A DNA stretch of 64,000 nt from Erwinia persicina. Lineage in GTDB: Bacteria; Pseudomonadota; Gammaproteobacteria; Enterobacterales; Enterobacteriaceae. Below, piece after piece: positions 8,457 through 19,891 of this stretch (position 1 is its first letter; the number at the start of each line of letters is the position of its first letter). The position numbers and the translations under genes were made by a program. The stretch covers positions 1 to 64,000 of the forward strand of contig NZ_JACYMO010000001.1 in the NCBI RefSeq assembly GCF_014838825.1, in the 5' to 3' direction. The notes beneath the pieces were generated by a model that had not been told where the DNA came from, did not search any database, and saw only the letters and a program-made list of their open reading frames with translations.

Positions 8457-9356
8457 ATGAGCAGTGTGGAGAGTCTGAGTGGTCTGAATGCGTTTGTGAA
8501 AGCCGCGCAGCTGGGCAGCTTTGTGGCAGCCGCCGAACGGCTGGGCGTGTCGCCGTCGGCGATTGGCAAAAGCGTCGCCCGGCTGGAGGCCGGTCTCGGC
8601 GTCAGCCTGTTTAACCGCAGCACGCGCAGCCTGAGTCTGACTGAGGAGGGACAGCTGTTTTTTGAGCGCAGCCAGCGCATTGTGGCCGAACTGGAAGAGG
8701 CGGAGCAGGAGCTGTCGAAGCTGATGGCCGCACCCCGTGGCCGGCTGCGTCTCAGCTTGCCGGCGACAGGCTATCACCTGCTGCTGCCGCTGCTGCCCGG
8801 CTTTACCCGGCAGTATCCCGAAATCGAGCTGGATCTTGATTTTAATGACCGGCTGGTCGACGTGATCGGCGAGGGTTATGACGCAGTGCTGCGCAGCGGG
8901 GACTTTGCTGATTCCCGGCTGAAGGCGCGCAGGATGGGGGGATTTCGTTTTCGCGTTGTCGGGTCGCCCGGCTATTTACGTCAGCGCGGCACCCCGCGCG
9001 TTCCCGCCGATCTCGCGCAGCACACCTGCCTGCTGTATCGCTTTTCCGGCAATGGTCAGATCCAGCCGTGGCAGTTTGACGGTGGCAAAGGGCAGCCGCA
9101 GACGCCGTCCGGGCCGCTGGTTTTCAATAATCTGGAAGCGAAAATTTCTGCTGCCCGGCGCGGGCTGGGGCTGATTTACGTGCCGGATTTTGCCATTGCA
9201 GACGCCCTGCAGCGTGGCGAACTGTGCAGCGTGCTGGACGACTCTATCCGGGCGGGAGGGCAGTTTTCACTGCTGTGGCCGGGAAATCGCCATCTTTTAC
9301 CCAAGCTGCGGGTGCTGATCGATTACCTGGCAGAGCATATTGCACTGAGTCAATAA
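8457..9356 (+). CDS. LysR-family transcriptional regulator
   Basis: The 299-residue protein has the N-terminal winged helix-turn-helix of LysR proteins (L-N-A-F-V-K-A-A-Q-L-G-S-F-V-A-A-A-E-R-L, S-P-S-A-I-G-K-S-V-A-R-L-E), followed by a periplasmic-binding-protein-like effector domain from about residue 90. I chose ATG 8457, with AGGA upstream, because the in-frame extension to 8328 overlaps the divergent MFS gene and is not LysR-like. It probably regulates the divergent exporter. Inducer unknown. A strong terminator follows directly. Confidence 0.92.
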   Translation: MSSVESLSGLNAFVKAAQLGSFVAAAERLGVSPSAIGKSVARLEAGLGVSLFNRSTRSLSLTEEGQLFFERSQRIVAELEEAEQELSKLMAAPRGRLRLSLPATGYHLLLPLLPGFTRQYPEIELDLDFNDRLVDVIGEGYDAVLRSGDFADSRLKARRMGGFRFRVVGSPGYLRQRGTPRVPADLAQHTCLLYRFSGNGQIQPWQFDGGKGQPQTPSGPLVFNNLEAKISAARRGLGLIYVPDFAIADALQRGELCSVLDDSIRAGGQFSLLWPGNRHLLPKLRVLIDYLAEHIALSQ

Positions 9357-9387
9357 AAAGGGGACAGGCGTGAGCCTGTCCCCTTTT
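9356..9387. terminator. Bidirectional intrinsic terminator lysR / prs
   Basis: A 14-bp perfect stem (AAAAGGGGACAGGC with its complement) and a GTGA loop, with an A run on one side and a T run on the other, lie between two convergent genes. It can end transcripts from both directions. Confidence 0.85.
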
Positions 9388-9434
9388 ATGCAGCCTGACC
9401 TGACGGGCCAGAGGCCAGCCCGGTCACGCCGTGA

Positions 9435-10448
<1,014 letters not shown>

Positions 10449-10520
10449 TTACGGTTTCATACGGGTGTGTGTCATATAGAGCAGCTGTGCAGCGTCCGGA
10501 ACAGGAGTGACACTGTCACA

Positions 10521-11384
10521 TCAACTCATTTGCCCAGAAAGTCTGCGGTGCAGCGGCGAGATATTAACACCTCGCGCAACAAACCCCTGCAGATTTTTCG
10601 GGGCCAGCTCAAGCACCTGGCGTGCGGCGTACTCGGTGTCGAATTCAGCAAACACGCAAGCACCCGTTCCAGTCAGGCGCGACGGCGCGTATTCTAGCAG
10701 CCAGGAAACAAGCTGTTCAACCTCGCGAAAACGATTTCTTACTACTGCCTCACAATCATTGCGGAAATTGCTCGCTAATAAGGCGCTGATTTCGCGTTTC
10801 GGCGTATTTCTGCTCAGGTCGGGATCGTTAAACACCAGCGGGGTGGCGACGCTGACGCCCGGGTGCATCACCAGATACCACTTTTCCGCCGGGGAAACGG
10901 GGGTGAGCTGTTCGCCAACGCCTTCGGCAAAGGCGGAAAAACCCTGCACAAAAACCGGGACGTCCGCACCCAGCTGCAGGCCAAAGTCTGCCAGCTGTTG
11001 AAAACTGAAGCCGGTTTGCCACAGGTGGTTGAGCGCTACCAGCACCGTGGCCGCATTGGAGGAACCACCGCCGAGGCCACCGCCCATGGGTAAGCGCTTC
11101 TCAACGGCCAGCGTGGCTCCCGCCGTTACCGGCAGCACACCCTGCGCCCGGGCCTGGGTGCGCAGCAGTTCTGCCGCCCGCACAATCAGGTTCTGCGCAT
11201 CGGGCACGCCGTCGACCGGGGTCATCAGCTGTAGTTCGCCACTGTCATTGGCTTCAATCGTCAGCGTATCGCCGTAATCCAGAAACTGAAACAGGGTCTG
11301 CAGGTCGTGATAGCCGTCAGGGCGACGGCCGGTGATGTAGAGAAAAAGGTTCAGCTTTGCCGGGGCAGGCCAGGTTGTGATCAT
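10521..11384 (-). CDS. ispE: 4-diphosphocytidyl-2-C-methyl-D-erythritol kinase
   Basis: The 287-residue GHMP-family kinase phosphorylates CDP-methylerythritol in the MEP route to isoprenoids. Signatures seen are the N-terminal [10 protein letters not shown] and the ATP-binding loop [13 protein letters not shown]. Its start overlaps the lolB stop by 4 bp, so the two are translationally coupled, and prs follows in the same direction after 138 bp, as in E. coli. Confidence 0.97.
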   Translation of the reverse strand: MITTWPAPAKLNLFLYITGRRPDGYHDLQTLFQFLDYGDTLTIEANDSGELQLMTPVDGVPDAQNLIVRAAELLRTQARAQGVLPVTAGATLAVEKRLPMGGGLGGGSSNAATVLVALNHLWQTGFSFQQLADFGLQLGADVPVFVQGFSAFAEGVGEQLTPVSPAEKWYLVMHPGVSVATPLVFNDPDLSRNTPKREISALLASNFRNDCEAVVRNRFREVEQLVSWLLEYAPSRLTGTGACVFAEFDTEYAARQVLELAPKNLQGFVARGVNISPLHRRLSGQMS

Positions 11385-12010
11385 TTTACGGTCCAGCTGT
11401 CCATCTTCAGTTTGATGCGCTGGTCGCCTTCGCGCAGTTCAAGATTTGACGGCAGCTGCGGCGTTTGCTGGCTGTCGTAGCCCTGATAGGTCACTTTCCA
11501 CTGTTTACCGTCCTGGCTGTAGTTCACTTCACGCAGGCGGTACTGGTCATCCAGGGTGTAATCCTTCGCATCGCCCGGCAGGCCGAGGATCCACTGACGC
11601 AGGTTATCCAGTGGAATGCTCATGCCGGTGAGCTGAGAGATCATCTTCGCCGCGTCGTTGCTGACATAACGTTTGCCTTTGTTATCGACAATCTGTGCCA
11701 CCTGACCCTGCTGATCGAGCTGCAGCTCGGTGCTGCCCAGCGGATTGGTCAGCAGCAGGCGGTAGCGGTCTGGGGCAGTCTGCTGCCAGTTAAAACGGGC
11801 GTAAACTTTCTGCCGGTCAGAGAGGTAGGCAAAGGCACCGCGGGTCTGATACTGCGTGATTTTTTCCACGGCCTGCTGGTGTTCACGCCACTGGGGTGAT
11901 GTCGGGCTCTGCCCGGGTTTCTGTGCAGATTCCGGCGTGACACAGCCAGCCAGTACCACGGCAGCAAGGGGAAGAAGCCGCAGCAGGCGGCGATTCGGCA
12001 TTAACAACAT
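11381..12010 (-). CDS. lolB: Outer-membrane lipoprotein receptor LolB
   Basis: The 209-residue lipoprotein accepts lipoproteins from LolA and inserts them into the outer membrane. There is a type II signal peptide with lipobox L-A-G-C near residues 20-23, then the conserved S-P-Q-W-R-x-H-Q-Q and Y-Q-T-R-G-A-F-A-Y. The hydrophobic loop [10 protein letters not shown] is present. GAGGAG stands 9 bp before ATG 12010; ATG 12001 is a possible alternative. First gene of the lolB-ispE unit, divergent from hemA. Confidence 0.96.
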   Translation of the reverse strand: MLLMPNRRLLRLLPLAAVVLAGCVTPESAQKPGQSPTSPQWREHQQAVEKITQYQTRGAFAYLSDRQKVYARFNWQQTAPDRYRLLLTNPLGSTELQLDQQGQVAQIVDNKGKRYVSNDAAKMISQLTGMSIPLDNLRQWILGLPGDAKDYTLDDQYRLREVNYSQDGKQWKVTYQGYDSQQTPQLPSNLELREGDQRIKLKMDSWTVK

Positions 12011-12232
12011 CAGGTCAGCTCCTCAGACTCAGTTCGGCATACATGCCGTCATCAACCGACCACGCTAACCAGCTAAAACGGCCGCGTCAATGTGCAAATT
12101 GTCTCATTTGATCGACAAGAGGTATATCTTGTTACAGGGATAGGCCAACCATGACTTTAATTGATCCCGCGCATCTTGTAGAATGCGCCACACAAAACCC
12201 TATCAACTGTGGGATAACCCCAACCTGGTACC

Positions 12233-13489
12233 ATGACGTTACTGGCTCTCGGCATCAATCATAAAACGGCACCTGTGGCGCTGCGTGAACGTGTTACGTT
12301 CTCGCCAGACACGCTGGAACAGGCGCTGGAAAGCCTGCTGGCACAGCCGCTGGTACAGGGCGGCGTTGTGCTGTCTACCTGTAACCGAACCGAGCTGTAT
12401 CTGAGCGTCGGGGAGCAGGAAAACCTGCAAGAGCAACTGGTGACCTGGCTGTGTGATTACCACAAGCTGAGTGTTGATGAAGTGCGCAAAAGCCTTTACT
12501 GGCACCATGATAACGACGCGGTCAGCCATCTGATGCGCGTTGCCAGCGGGCTGGACTCGCTGGTGCTGGGTGAACCGCAAATTCTCGGTCAGGTGAAAAA
12601 AGCCTTTGCCGATTCCCAGCGCGGCCACTCGCTTTCCAGCGAGCTGGAGCGCATGTTCCAGAAGTCCTTCTCCGTAGCCAAACGCGTGCGAACCGAAACC
12701 GAGATCGGTGCCAGCGCCGTGTCAGTGGCTTTTGCCGCCTGTACGCTGGCGCGGCAGATTTTTGAATCTCTCTCGACGGTGAACGTCCTGCTCGTCGGGG
12801 CAGGGGAAACCATCGAGCTGGCCGCCCGGCATCTGCATCAGCACAAAGTGAAGAAGTTGATGATTGCTAACCGCACCCGGGAACGTGCCCAGGCGCTGGC
12901 AGATGAAGTTGGGGCCGAAGTGATCAGCCTGGCGGAGATCGACGCCCGTCTGGCTGAAGCCGACATTATTATCAGTTCAACCGCCAGCCCGCTGCCGATT
13001 ATCGGCAAAGGGATGGTGGAGCGTGCGCTGAAGCAGCGTCGCAACCAGCCCATGCTGCTGGTCGATATTGCCGTACCGCGTGACGTCGAGCCGGAAGTGG
13101 GCAAACTGCCCAACGCCTACCTCTACAGCGTGGACGATCTGCAGGCGATTATTGAAAGCAACATGGCCCAGCGCCAGGCCGCCGCCGTGCAGGCTGAAAC
13201 CATCGTGGTGCAGGAAAGCAGCGAATTTATGTCCTGGCTGCGGGCGCAGAGCGCCGTTGAAACCATCCGCGATTACCGCTCACAGGCGGAACAGGTGCGG
13301 GCAGAACTGGAAGCGCGCGCTATTGCCGCTCTCCAGCAGGGCGGTAATGCCGAAGAGGTGTTGCGTGACCTGGCCCATAAGCTGACCAACCGTCTGATCC
13401 ACGCCCCAACCAAATCTCTTCAGCAGGCCGCCCGTGATGGTGATGGCGAACGCCTGCAAATTTTACGCGACAGCCTCGGGCTGGAATAG
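12233..13489 (+). CDS. hemA: Glutamyl-tRNA reductase
   Basis: The 418-residue enzyme reduces Glu-tRNA to glutamate-1-semialdehyde, the first committed step of tetrapyrrole synthesis. The catalytic cysteine is in [10 protein letters not shown] (residue 50). The NADPH domain (V-L-L-V-G-A-G-E-T, about 186-194) and the dimerisation helix at the C-terminus are complete. It is followed after 38 bp by prfA and then prmC, as in E. coli. Haem made here and the siroheme branch served by the methyltransferase at 41.4 kb share this entry point. Confidence 0.98.
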   Translation: MTLLALGINHKTAPVALRERVTFSPDTLEQALESLLAQPLVQGGVVLSTCNRTELYLSVGEQENLQEQLVTWLCDYHKLSVDEVRKSLYWHHDNDAVSHLMRVASGLDSLVLGEPQILGQVKKAFADSQRGHSLSSELERMFQKSFSVAKRVRTETEIGASAVSVAFAACTLARQIFESLSTVNVLLVGAGETIELAARHLHQHKVKKLMIANRTRERAQALADEVGAEVISLAEIDARLAEADIIISSTASPLPIIGKGMVERALKQRRNQPMLLVDIAVPRDVEPEVGKLPNAYLYSVDDLQAIIESNMAQRQAAAVQAETIVVQESSEFMSWLRAQSAVETIRDYRSQAEQVRAELEARAIAALQQGGNAEEVLRDLAHKLTNRLIHAPTKSLQQAARDGDGERLQILRDSLGLE

Positions 13490-13527
13490 CGTTTCAAGCC
13501 TCTTTTTTACAAGGTAAAATAATACGA

Positions 13528-14610
13528 ATGAAGCCTTCTATTGTTGCCAAACTGGAAGCCTTGCAGGAGCGCCACGAGGAAGTGGAGGCCATGCTGGGTG
13601 ATGCCGGCGTGATTGCCGATCAGGATCGTTTTCGTGCGCTCTCCCGTGAATATGCCCAGCTAACCGACGTCAGTCAGTGTTTCCGTCAGTGGCAGCAAAC
13701 CCAGGAAGATATTGAGACCGCTGAAATGATGCTCGATGACCTGGAAATGCGCGAGATGGCTCAGGAAGAGCTGAAAGAAGCACGTACGGCCAGTGAAGCC
13801 CTTGAGCAGCAGTTACAGGTGCTGTTACTGCCGAAAGATCCTGACGATGAGCGTAACTGCTATCTGGAAATTCGCGCTGGAACCGGCGGTGACGAAGCGG
13901 CGATCTTTGCCGGAGACCTGTTCCGCATGTACAGCCGTTACGCCGAATCACGCCGCTGGCGGGTAGAGGTGATGAGCGCCAATGAAGGTGAACACGGCGG
14001 CTATAAAGAAGTGATTGCGAAAGTGATCGGCGAAGGCGCTTACGGCCGGCTGAAGTTCGAGTCCGGTGGTCACCGCGTGCAGCGCGTCCCGGAAACCGAG
14101 TCTCAGGGACGCATTCACACCTCGGCCTGCACCGTCGCCGTGCTGCCGGAAGTCCCGGAAGCCGAACTGCCGGAAATTAACCCGTCCGATCTGAAAATTG
14201 ATACCTTCCGTTCGTCCGGAGCGGGGGGGCAGCACGTTAACACCACCGATTCCGCCATCCGTATTACCCACCTGCCGACCGGCATTGTGGTGGAATGTCA
14301 GGACGAACGTTCCCAGCATAAAAACAAAGCAAAAGCACTCGGCGTACTGGGATCGCGTATTCGAGCCGCAGAGATGGCGCGCCGTCAGGAGCAGGAGTCG
14401 TCTACGCGCCGCAACCTGCTGGGCAGCGGCGATCGTTCAGATCGTAACCGCACCTATAACTTCCCGCAGGGACGTGTGACCGATCACCGTATCAATCTGA
14501 CTATCTACCGTCTCGACGAGGCGATGGAAGGGAAGCTGGATGCGCTGATTGAGCCAATCGTGCAGGAATATCAGGCCGATCAGCTGGCCGCCCTCGCCGG
14601 GAACGAGTAG
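13528..14610 (+). CDS. prfA: Peptide chain release factor 1
   Basis: RF1 (360 residues) reads UAA and UAG stop codons and triggers peptide release. The catalytic G-G-Q is in [12 protein letters not shown]. The stop-codon tripeptide is P-E-T (in [10 protein letters not shown]), where E. coli has P-A-T; the P-x-T pattern is kept. The TAG stop overlaps the GTG start of prmC by one base, so its own modifying enzyme is translationally coupled to it. Confidence 0.98.
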   Translation: MKPSIVAKLEALQERHEEVEAMLGDAGVIADQDRFRALSREYAQLTDVSQCFRQWQQTQEDIETAEMMLDDLEMREMAQEELKEARTASEALEQQLQVLLLPKDPDDERNCYLEIRAGTGGDEAAIFAGDLFRMYSRYAESRRWRVEVMSANEGEHGGYKEVIAKVIGEGAYGRLKFESGGHRVQRVPETESQGRIHTSACTVAVLPEVPEAELPEINPSDLKIDTFRSSGAGGQHVNTTDSAIRITHLPTGIVVECQDERSQHKNKAKALGVLGSRIRAAEMARRQEQESSTRRNLLGSGDRSDRNRTYNFPQGRVTDHRINLTIYRLDEAMEGKLDALIEPIVQEYQADQLAALAGNE

Positions 14611-15446
14611 TGCAGATCCGCGCATGGCGGCGTCAGGCCATCGCTCAACTGCCTGACAGCGACAGTCCGAAGCGGGATGCTGAGATCCTGCTGGGGAAAG
14701 TGACCGGTCGATCCCGTGCCTGGCTGATTGCCTTTGACGATGTGCTGCTGACGGCAGAGCAACAGGTACAGCTGGATGCGCTGCTTGCCCGCCGGGCAGC
14801 GGGCGAACCAGTGGCGTACCTGACCGGAGAACGTGAGTTCTGGTCCCTGTCGCTGACGGTGTCGCCCGATACGCTGATCCCGCGCCCGGACAGCGAAATG
14901 CTGGTGGAACAGGCGCTGGCGCGGTTGCCCGTCGCGGGCTGTCAGATCCTGGACCTGGGCACCGGTACCGGGGCGATAGCGCTGGCGCTGGCCAGCGAAC
15001 GTCGTGACTGTCAGATCACCGGCGTGGATCGCATTCCTGCGGCCGTCGCGCTGGCACAGCATAACGCCCACCAACTGGCGCTACCCAACGCGACCTTCCT
15101 GCAAAGTCACTGGTTTTCTGCGCTGGCCGACCAGCAGTATGCCGTCATCGTCAGTAATCCGCCGTACATTGATGCCGCCGATGACCATCTGGCGCAGGGC
15201 GACGTGCGTTTCGAACCCGCCAGTGCGCTGGTCGCAGACGATCACGGCCTGGCCGATATTAAAATGATTGCTGCACAGGCAGGCTCATACCTGAGTCAGA
15301 ACGGCTGGCTGCTGCTGGAACACGGCTGGCAGCAGGGTGAGCAGGTGCGTGACATACTGCGTGAGCACCATTTTCACGCCGTGGAAACCTGTCAGGATTA
15401 TGGCGGCAATGACCGTGTGACACTCGGACAACATCAAGGTAAATAA
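14610..15446 (+). CDS. prmC: Release factor glutamine methyltransferase
   Basis: PrmC (278 residues, GTG start overlapping the prfA stop) methylates the glutamine of the G-G-Q motif of release factors using S-adenosylmethionine. The SAM-binding loop L-D-L-G-T-G-T-G-A-I-A-L-A-L-A lies near residues 112-126, and the substrate-glutamine motif N-P-P-Y-I near 182-186. Confidence 0.97.
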   Translation: MQIRAWRRQAIAQLPDSDSPKRDAEILLGKVTGRSRAWLIAFDDVLLTAEQQVQLDALLARRAAGEPVAYLTGEREFWSLSLTVSPDTLIPRPDSEMLVEQALARLPVAGCQILDLGTGTGAIALALASERRDCQITGVDRIPAAVALAQHNAHQLALPNATFLQSHWFSALADQQYAVIVSNPPYIDAADDHLAQGDVRFEPASALVADDHGLADIKMIAAQAGSYLSQNGWLLLEHGWQQGEQVRDILREHHFHAVETCQDYGGNDRVTLGQHQGK

Positions 15447-15454
15447 GGAAATTT

Positions 15455-15853
15455 ATGGCTGGCTGGTATCTTCCGCTGAAACAGTTCCATCTGTTCACCG
15501 TCGCGATCACACTGCTGATGTTTGTGCTGCGCTTTTACTGGCTTCAGACGCACTCCTCCCTGCTGCAGCGCCGCTGGGTGCGGATTATTCCCCATCTTAA
15601 TGATACGCTGCTGCTGCTGTCAGGCACGCTGCTGGTGGCGATCACCCATTTTTATCCGTTCAGCCCACAAGGTAACTGGCTGACTGAGAAGCTGTTTGGC
15701 GTTATCATCTATATCGTGCTGGGTTTTATTGCTTTAGGGCGTCGCCCACGCGCGCAAAAAGTGCGCTGGATAGCCTTCATTGTGGCCTTAGTCGCCATTG
15801 TGGCCATCGTGTATCTCGCCACAACTAAAATGCCACTGCTGGGGTTTGTATGA
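15455..15853 (+). CDS. sirB2: SirB2 family inner-membrane protein
   Basis: The 132-residue protein has four hydrophobic segments and the family start (W-Y-L-P-L-K-Q-F-H-L-F-T-V). It is the counterpart of E. coli YchQ/SirB2, an integral membrane protein of unknown molecular function whose Salmonella homologue was reported to affect invasion gene expression. It lies 8 bp after prmC with AAGGA before the ATG, and overlaps sirB1 by 4 bp. Confidence 0.93.
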   Translation: MAGWYLPLKQFHLFTVAITLLMFVLRFYWLQTHSSLLQRRWVRIIPHLNDTLLLLSGTLLVAITHFYPFSPQGNWLTEKLFGVIIYIVLGFIALGRRPRAQKVRWIAFIVALVAIVAIVYLATTKMPLLGFV

Positions 15854-16659
15854 CGTCTATCGCTGATTTTGATTTTACCGCTGCGCCGCTGAGTGAGGCG
15901 GTGATTACCGCATCGCTGGCCATTCGCAGCGATTTCCCGGCAGAAGAGGTCAGAAAGCAGTTATCGGCGCTGGTGACCGAAGCACGGACTGAAATTTCGT
16001 CAGATCTGGCTGCGGATTTACAGGTTGAGCAGCTGATTGAACTGTTCTGGGGCCGCTGGGGTTTTGGCGGTGCCAGCGGGGTTTATCGCCTGTCTGATAT
16101 GCTGTGGCTGGATAACGTATTGAAAAGCCGTCAGGGAACAGCCGCCTCGCTGGGGGTGATTTTCCTGCATATCGCCGATAAGCTTGATTTACCCCTGTTC
16201 CCGGTGATCTTCCCCACGCAGCTGATCCTGCGTGCCGAATGGGTAGATGAAGACATGTGGTTAATTAACCCGTTCGATGGTGAAACCCTGGATGAACACA
16301 CGCTGGAAGTGTGGCTGAAGGGCAACATCGGGCCGGTTGCCGAACTCTATGATGACGATCTGCAGGAGGCCGAGCCGCTGATGGTGTTGCGTAAAATGCT
16401 GGATACGCTGAAATCGGCCCTGATGGATGAGAAGCAGATGGAGATGGCGCTGCACGTCAGCCAGGTGCTGGTGCAGATGGACCCGGAAGATCCGTATGAG
16501 ATTCGCGATCGGGGGCTGATTTTTGCCCAGCTGGAGTGCGATCACGTGGCGCTGAGCGATTTAACTTACTTCGTTGAGCAGTGTCCGGAAGATCCGATCA
16601 GTGAAATGATCAAAGTGCAGATTCACTCAATAGAACAGAAACAGATTACCCTTCACTAA
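15850..16659 (+). CDS. sirB1: SirB1 family protein (transglutaminase-like, TPR)
   Basis: The 269-residue cytosolic protein equals E. coli YchA/SirB1. It has an N-terminal transglutaminase-like region without an evident complete catalytic triad, and a C-terminal helical region (about 180-265) resembling tetratricopeptide repeats. Function unproven. It overlaps sirB2 (ATGA) and precedes kdsA by 28 bp, the conserved hemA-prfA-prmC-sirB2-sirB1-kdsA string. Confidence 0.93.
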   Translation: MTSIADFDFTAAPLSEAVITASLAIRSDFPAEEVRKQLSALVTEARTEISSDLAADLQVEQLIELFWGRWGFGGASGVYRLSDMLWLDNVLKSRQGTAASLGVIFLHIADKLDLPLFPVIFPTQLILRAEWVDEDMWLINPFDGETLDEHTLEVWLKGNIGPVAELYDDDLQEAEPLMVLRKMLDTLKSALMDEKQMEMALHVSQVLVQMDPEDPYEIRDRGLIFAQLECDHVALSDLTYFVEQCPEDPISEMIKVQIHSIEQKQITLH

Positions 16660-16663
16660 CTGA

Positions 16664-17542
<879 letters not shown>

Positions 17543-17558
17543 TTTTACCTTATCCTCA

Positions 17559-17589
17559 GGCGGGCCAGCAAACGGGCCCGCCTTTTTTC
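17559..17589 (+). terminator. Intrinsic terminator of the hemA-kdsA operon
   Basis: Stem GGCGGGCC paired with GGCCCGCC around a short loop, followed by six T residues, lies 17 bp after the kdsA stop. Confidence 0.85.
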
Positions 17590-17658
17590 TGCGCTGTACC
17601 CCGCCTGAATCTACCGCTTTTTTTGACCTACAATGGAAAAGTAATTTAAGGAGTTTCT

Positions 17659-18078
17659 ATGAAAAAAATCATCTTATTACTCGCGGGCGCCCTGGCCCTG
17701 AACGGATGCAGCAATGCGCAGACCCGCGCTGACGCGCCGGACGCCGCCCAGTTAGCTAACCGCCTGTTTACGCTGAGTGCCGTTGACGGACAGGCCGTCA
17801 CGCCACATCAGGGCATGAAGCCGGGTATTGGTTTTGGTGAGGATCTGAAGGTGAGCGGCGTGATGTGTAATCGCTTCTTCGGTCAGGGTAAGCTGGAGCA
17901 GGGGCGTCTGAGTGTGCCGCAGCTGGCCTCGACACGCATGATGTGCAGCGATCCGCAGCTTAACCAGTGGGAGCAGACGTTATCTGCTGTGCTGACCAGG
18001 GGTGCAGAGGTCAGGCTGAGCGGGATGACGCTGACGCTGACGGGTAGCGGGCATACTCTGGAGTATCAGGCCCAGTAA
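17659..18078 (+). CDS. hslJ: META-domain lipoprotein HslJ
   Basis: The 139-residue protein has a lipoprotein signal (L-N-G-C at about 14-17) and a single META domain with the HslJ hallmarks M-C-N-R-F and T-R-M-M-C, which hold a conserved cysteine pair. In E. coli HslJ is an outer-membrane heat-inducible lipoprotein that affects novobiocin resistance. In E. coli hslJ lies elsewhere; here it fills the kdsA-chaA interval as a single-gene unit with terminators on both sides. Confidence 0.88.
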   Translation: MKKIILLLAGALALNGCSNAQTRADAPDAAQLANRLFTLSAVDGQAVTPHQGMKPGIGFGEDLKVSGVMCNRFFGQGKLEQGRLSVPQLASTRMMCSDPQLNQWEQTLSAVLTRGAEVRLSGMTLTLTGSGHTLEYQAQ

Positions 18079-18090
18079 TCAGAATGTATG

Positions 18091-18128
18091 AAAGGGGCGG
18101 GCCGGTCATAAGACCGGCCCGCCCCTTT
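18091..18128. terminator. Bidirectional terminator hslJ / chaA
   Basis: A perfect 17-bp GC-rich stem (AAAGGGGCGGGCCGGTC with its complement) around an ATAA loop lies between the convergent hslJ and chaA stops, with an A run on one side and a T run on the other. Confidence 0.88.
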
Positions 18129-18144
18129 CTTATGCCACGAAGAC

Positions 18145-19242
18145 TTACAGCATGATTGTCATCAGGTAGGCAATAAACAGCGCCAGATGCGCGGCGCCGT
18201 TCAGCACATTGGTACGCCCGGTCGAGAACGAAATCTGACACAGCAGCAGCGCGGCAATCATCACCACCATCTGCGGCGGCTCAAGACCAAAGATCAGCTG
18301 CTGCCCGGTCAGGGTGGCGATCAGCGTCACGGCCGGTACCGTCAGGGAAATCGTCGCCAGCACGGAGCCGAAGAACAGGTTCATCGCACGCTGTACCTGA
18401 TTAGCCAGTACCGCTTTGATGGCTCCCAGCCCTTCAGGGGAGAGGATCAGTAGTGCGACCAGGAACCCGGTAAACTGTTCCGGGGCTTTCAGTTCGGTCA
18501 GCAGCGACTCCAGCGTATTGGCGTTCATCTTGGTGACCGCAATCACCGCAACCAGATGAATCAGCAGCCACACGGTGTGCCAGGCACTGGAGTGGGCCGA
18601 AGGTTTGCCGTGGTGCGGGTCGTCCCCTTCGTCCTCATGCTCATAGACAAACAGGCTCTGGTGCGTTTTGGTCTGAATCAGCAGGAAAACCCAGTACATC
18701 GCGGCGGAGATCCCCGAGACCAGCAGCGCCTGCATTACGGTGAAATTACCGCCGGGCAGGGCGTTCGGGAACACCAGGACGATAATCCCCAGCGGGAAGA
18801 TGGCAATCAGGTACTGTTTTACCCCGGCCAGGTTCACATACTGTGTGGCAAATTTGCGTCCGCCGAGCAGCAGCGCCGCGCCCACCAGTCCGCAGGTCAC
18901 AATCATAATGATCGAGTAGAGCGTATCGCGCATCAGCGCCGGGGCAGCGTCACCGGTGGCCATCAATGCGGAAATCAGGCTGACTTCAAGGATAACAACG
19001 GAAAGACTGAGGATCAGGGAGCCGTAGGGTTCGCCCAGGCGGTGTGCCAGTACGTCAGCGTGACGGACGACGCTGAAGGCGCTGCTGAGGATCGCAACGA
19101 GGGCAATCAGGTTAATGACGACGACCAGGGAGAAGGTAGCGGTGTTACCCCAGAACCATAATATGATTAATGCAGCGACAGGTAAGATGAGGGAATACTC
19201 GGTGTGGCGGGTTTTACTGCTCTCTTGCGCACTCATAGGCAA
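18145..19242 (-). CDS. chaA: Sodium-potassium/calcium:proton antiporter ChaA
   Basis: The 365-residue inner-membrane antiporter of the CaCA superfamily exports Ca2+, Na+ and K+ in exchange for protons at alkaline pH. About eleven membrane helices are split by an acidic, histidine-bearing loop (E-H-E-D-E-G-D-D-P-H-H). The two alpha repeats have their acidic residues: V-I-L-E-V-S-L-I near 88 and L-S-P-E-G-L-G-A near 268. Same place and orientation relative to chaB as in E. coli. Confidence 0.95.
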   Translation of the reverse strand: MPMSAQESSKTRHTEYSLILPVAALIILWFWGNTATFSLVVVINLIALVAILSSAFSVVRHADVLAHRLGEPYGSLILSLSVVILEVSLISALMATGDAAPALMRDTLYSIIMIVTCGLVGAALLLGGRKFATQYVNLAGVKQYLIAIFPLGIIVLVFPNALPGGNFTVMQALLVSGISAAMYWVFLLIQTKTHQSLFVYEHEDEGDDPHHGKPSAHSSAWHTVWLLIHLVAVIAVTKMNANTLESLLTELKAPEQFTGFLVALLILSPEGLGAIKAVLANQVQRAMNLFFGSVLATISLTVPAVTLIATLTGQQLIFGLEPPQMVVMIAALLLCQISFSTGRTNVLNGAAHLALFIAYLMTIML

Positions 19243-19629
19243 ACGCTCCTTATCTTGTATCCTGTGGACCCGGAAATAGCAGATTCTGCCACGGGTCTGT
19301 TAAACATAGTCTGACAATATGAAAGACAAGTGGCGAAAGTATAACCTTTTTTTCGCCAAAACTGAAGAAATTTACGTCCTTTTACGGTTTGACTTAAAAA
19401 AGTTCATCTACCCGCTATTTATTCCTCTTAAGTTCCTATCGTAATGAAAATCATCCGACTTTATGAGAATAAAAAAATTAATGTAAGCAGGGAAGTACGC
19501 TAACTCAATGTGATAAAGGCTGAAATAATGCCTTATAGCACCAGAATGCTATATTGCGGTGTAAAATCCGCACTTGAAAAAAAAGGCAGTTGTACCAGGC
19601 TTACATCAGACACTGAGAGGAGAGAAACC
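19243..19629. other. Divergent intergenic region chaA / chaB
   Basis: This 387-bp AT-rich stretch should hold the chaA and chaB promoters. GAGAGGAGAGAAACC immediately before 19630 is the chaB ribosome-binding site. I find no perfect operator and no RNA gene. Confidence 0.5.
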
Positions 19630-19857
19630 ATGCCTTATGACAATCGCAGCGCGTTACCCGACAGCGTCAGACGTGTCCTGCCTGCCCACGCGCAGGACAT
19701 CTATATGGAAGCGTTTAACAGCGCCTGGGATCAGTATAAAGAGCGTCAGGACCGGCGCGGTGATGACTCACGCGAGGAGGTGGCGCACAAGGTCGCCTGG
19801 GCGGCGGTGAAACACCAGTACCAGAAGGGGGATGACGATAAGTGGCATAAAAAGTAA
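19630..19857 (+). CDS. chaB: ChaB family putative cation-transport regulator
   Basis: The 75-residue basic protein starts M-P-Y-D and has the ChaB pattern L-P-x-x-A-Q-x-I-Y-x-x-A-F-N-x-A-W followed by V-A-W-A-A-V-K. The start is set by a strong ribosome-binding site; upstream in-frame codons at 19510 are not conserved. It is thought to modulate ChaA, but the mechanism is not established. In E. coli chaC follows directly; here a weak GC stem (19858-19863 with 19874-19879) and then the scr operon follow. Confidence 0.93.
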   Translation: MPYDNRSALPDSVRRVLPAHAQDIYMEAFNSAWDQYKERQDRRGDDSREEVAHKVAWAAVKHQYQKGDDDKWHKK

Positions 19858-19891
19858 GGGCGCATGGTGCAGCGCGCCCTGTTGCTGGCCG

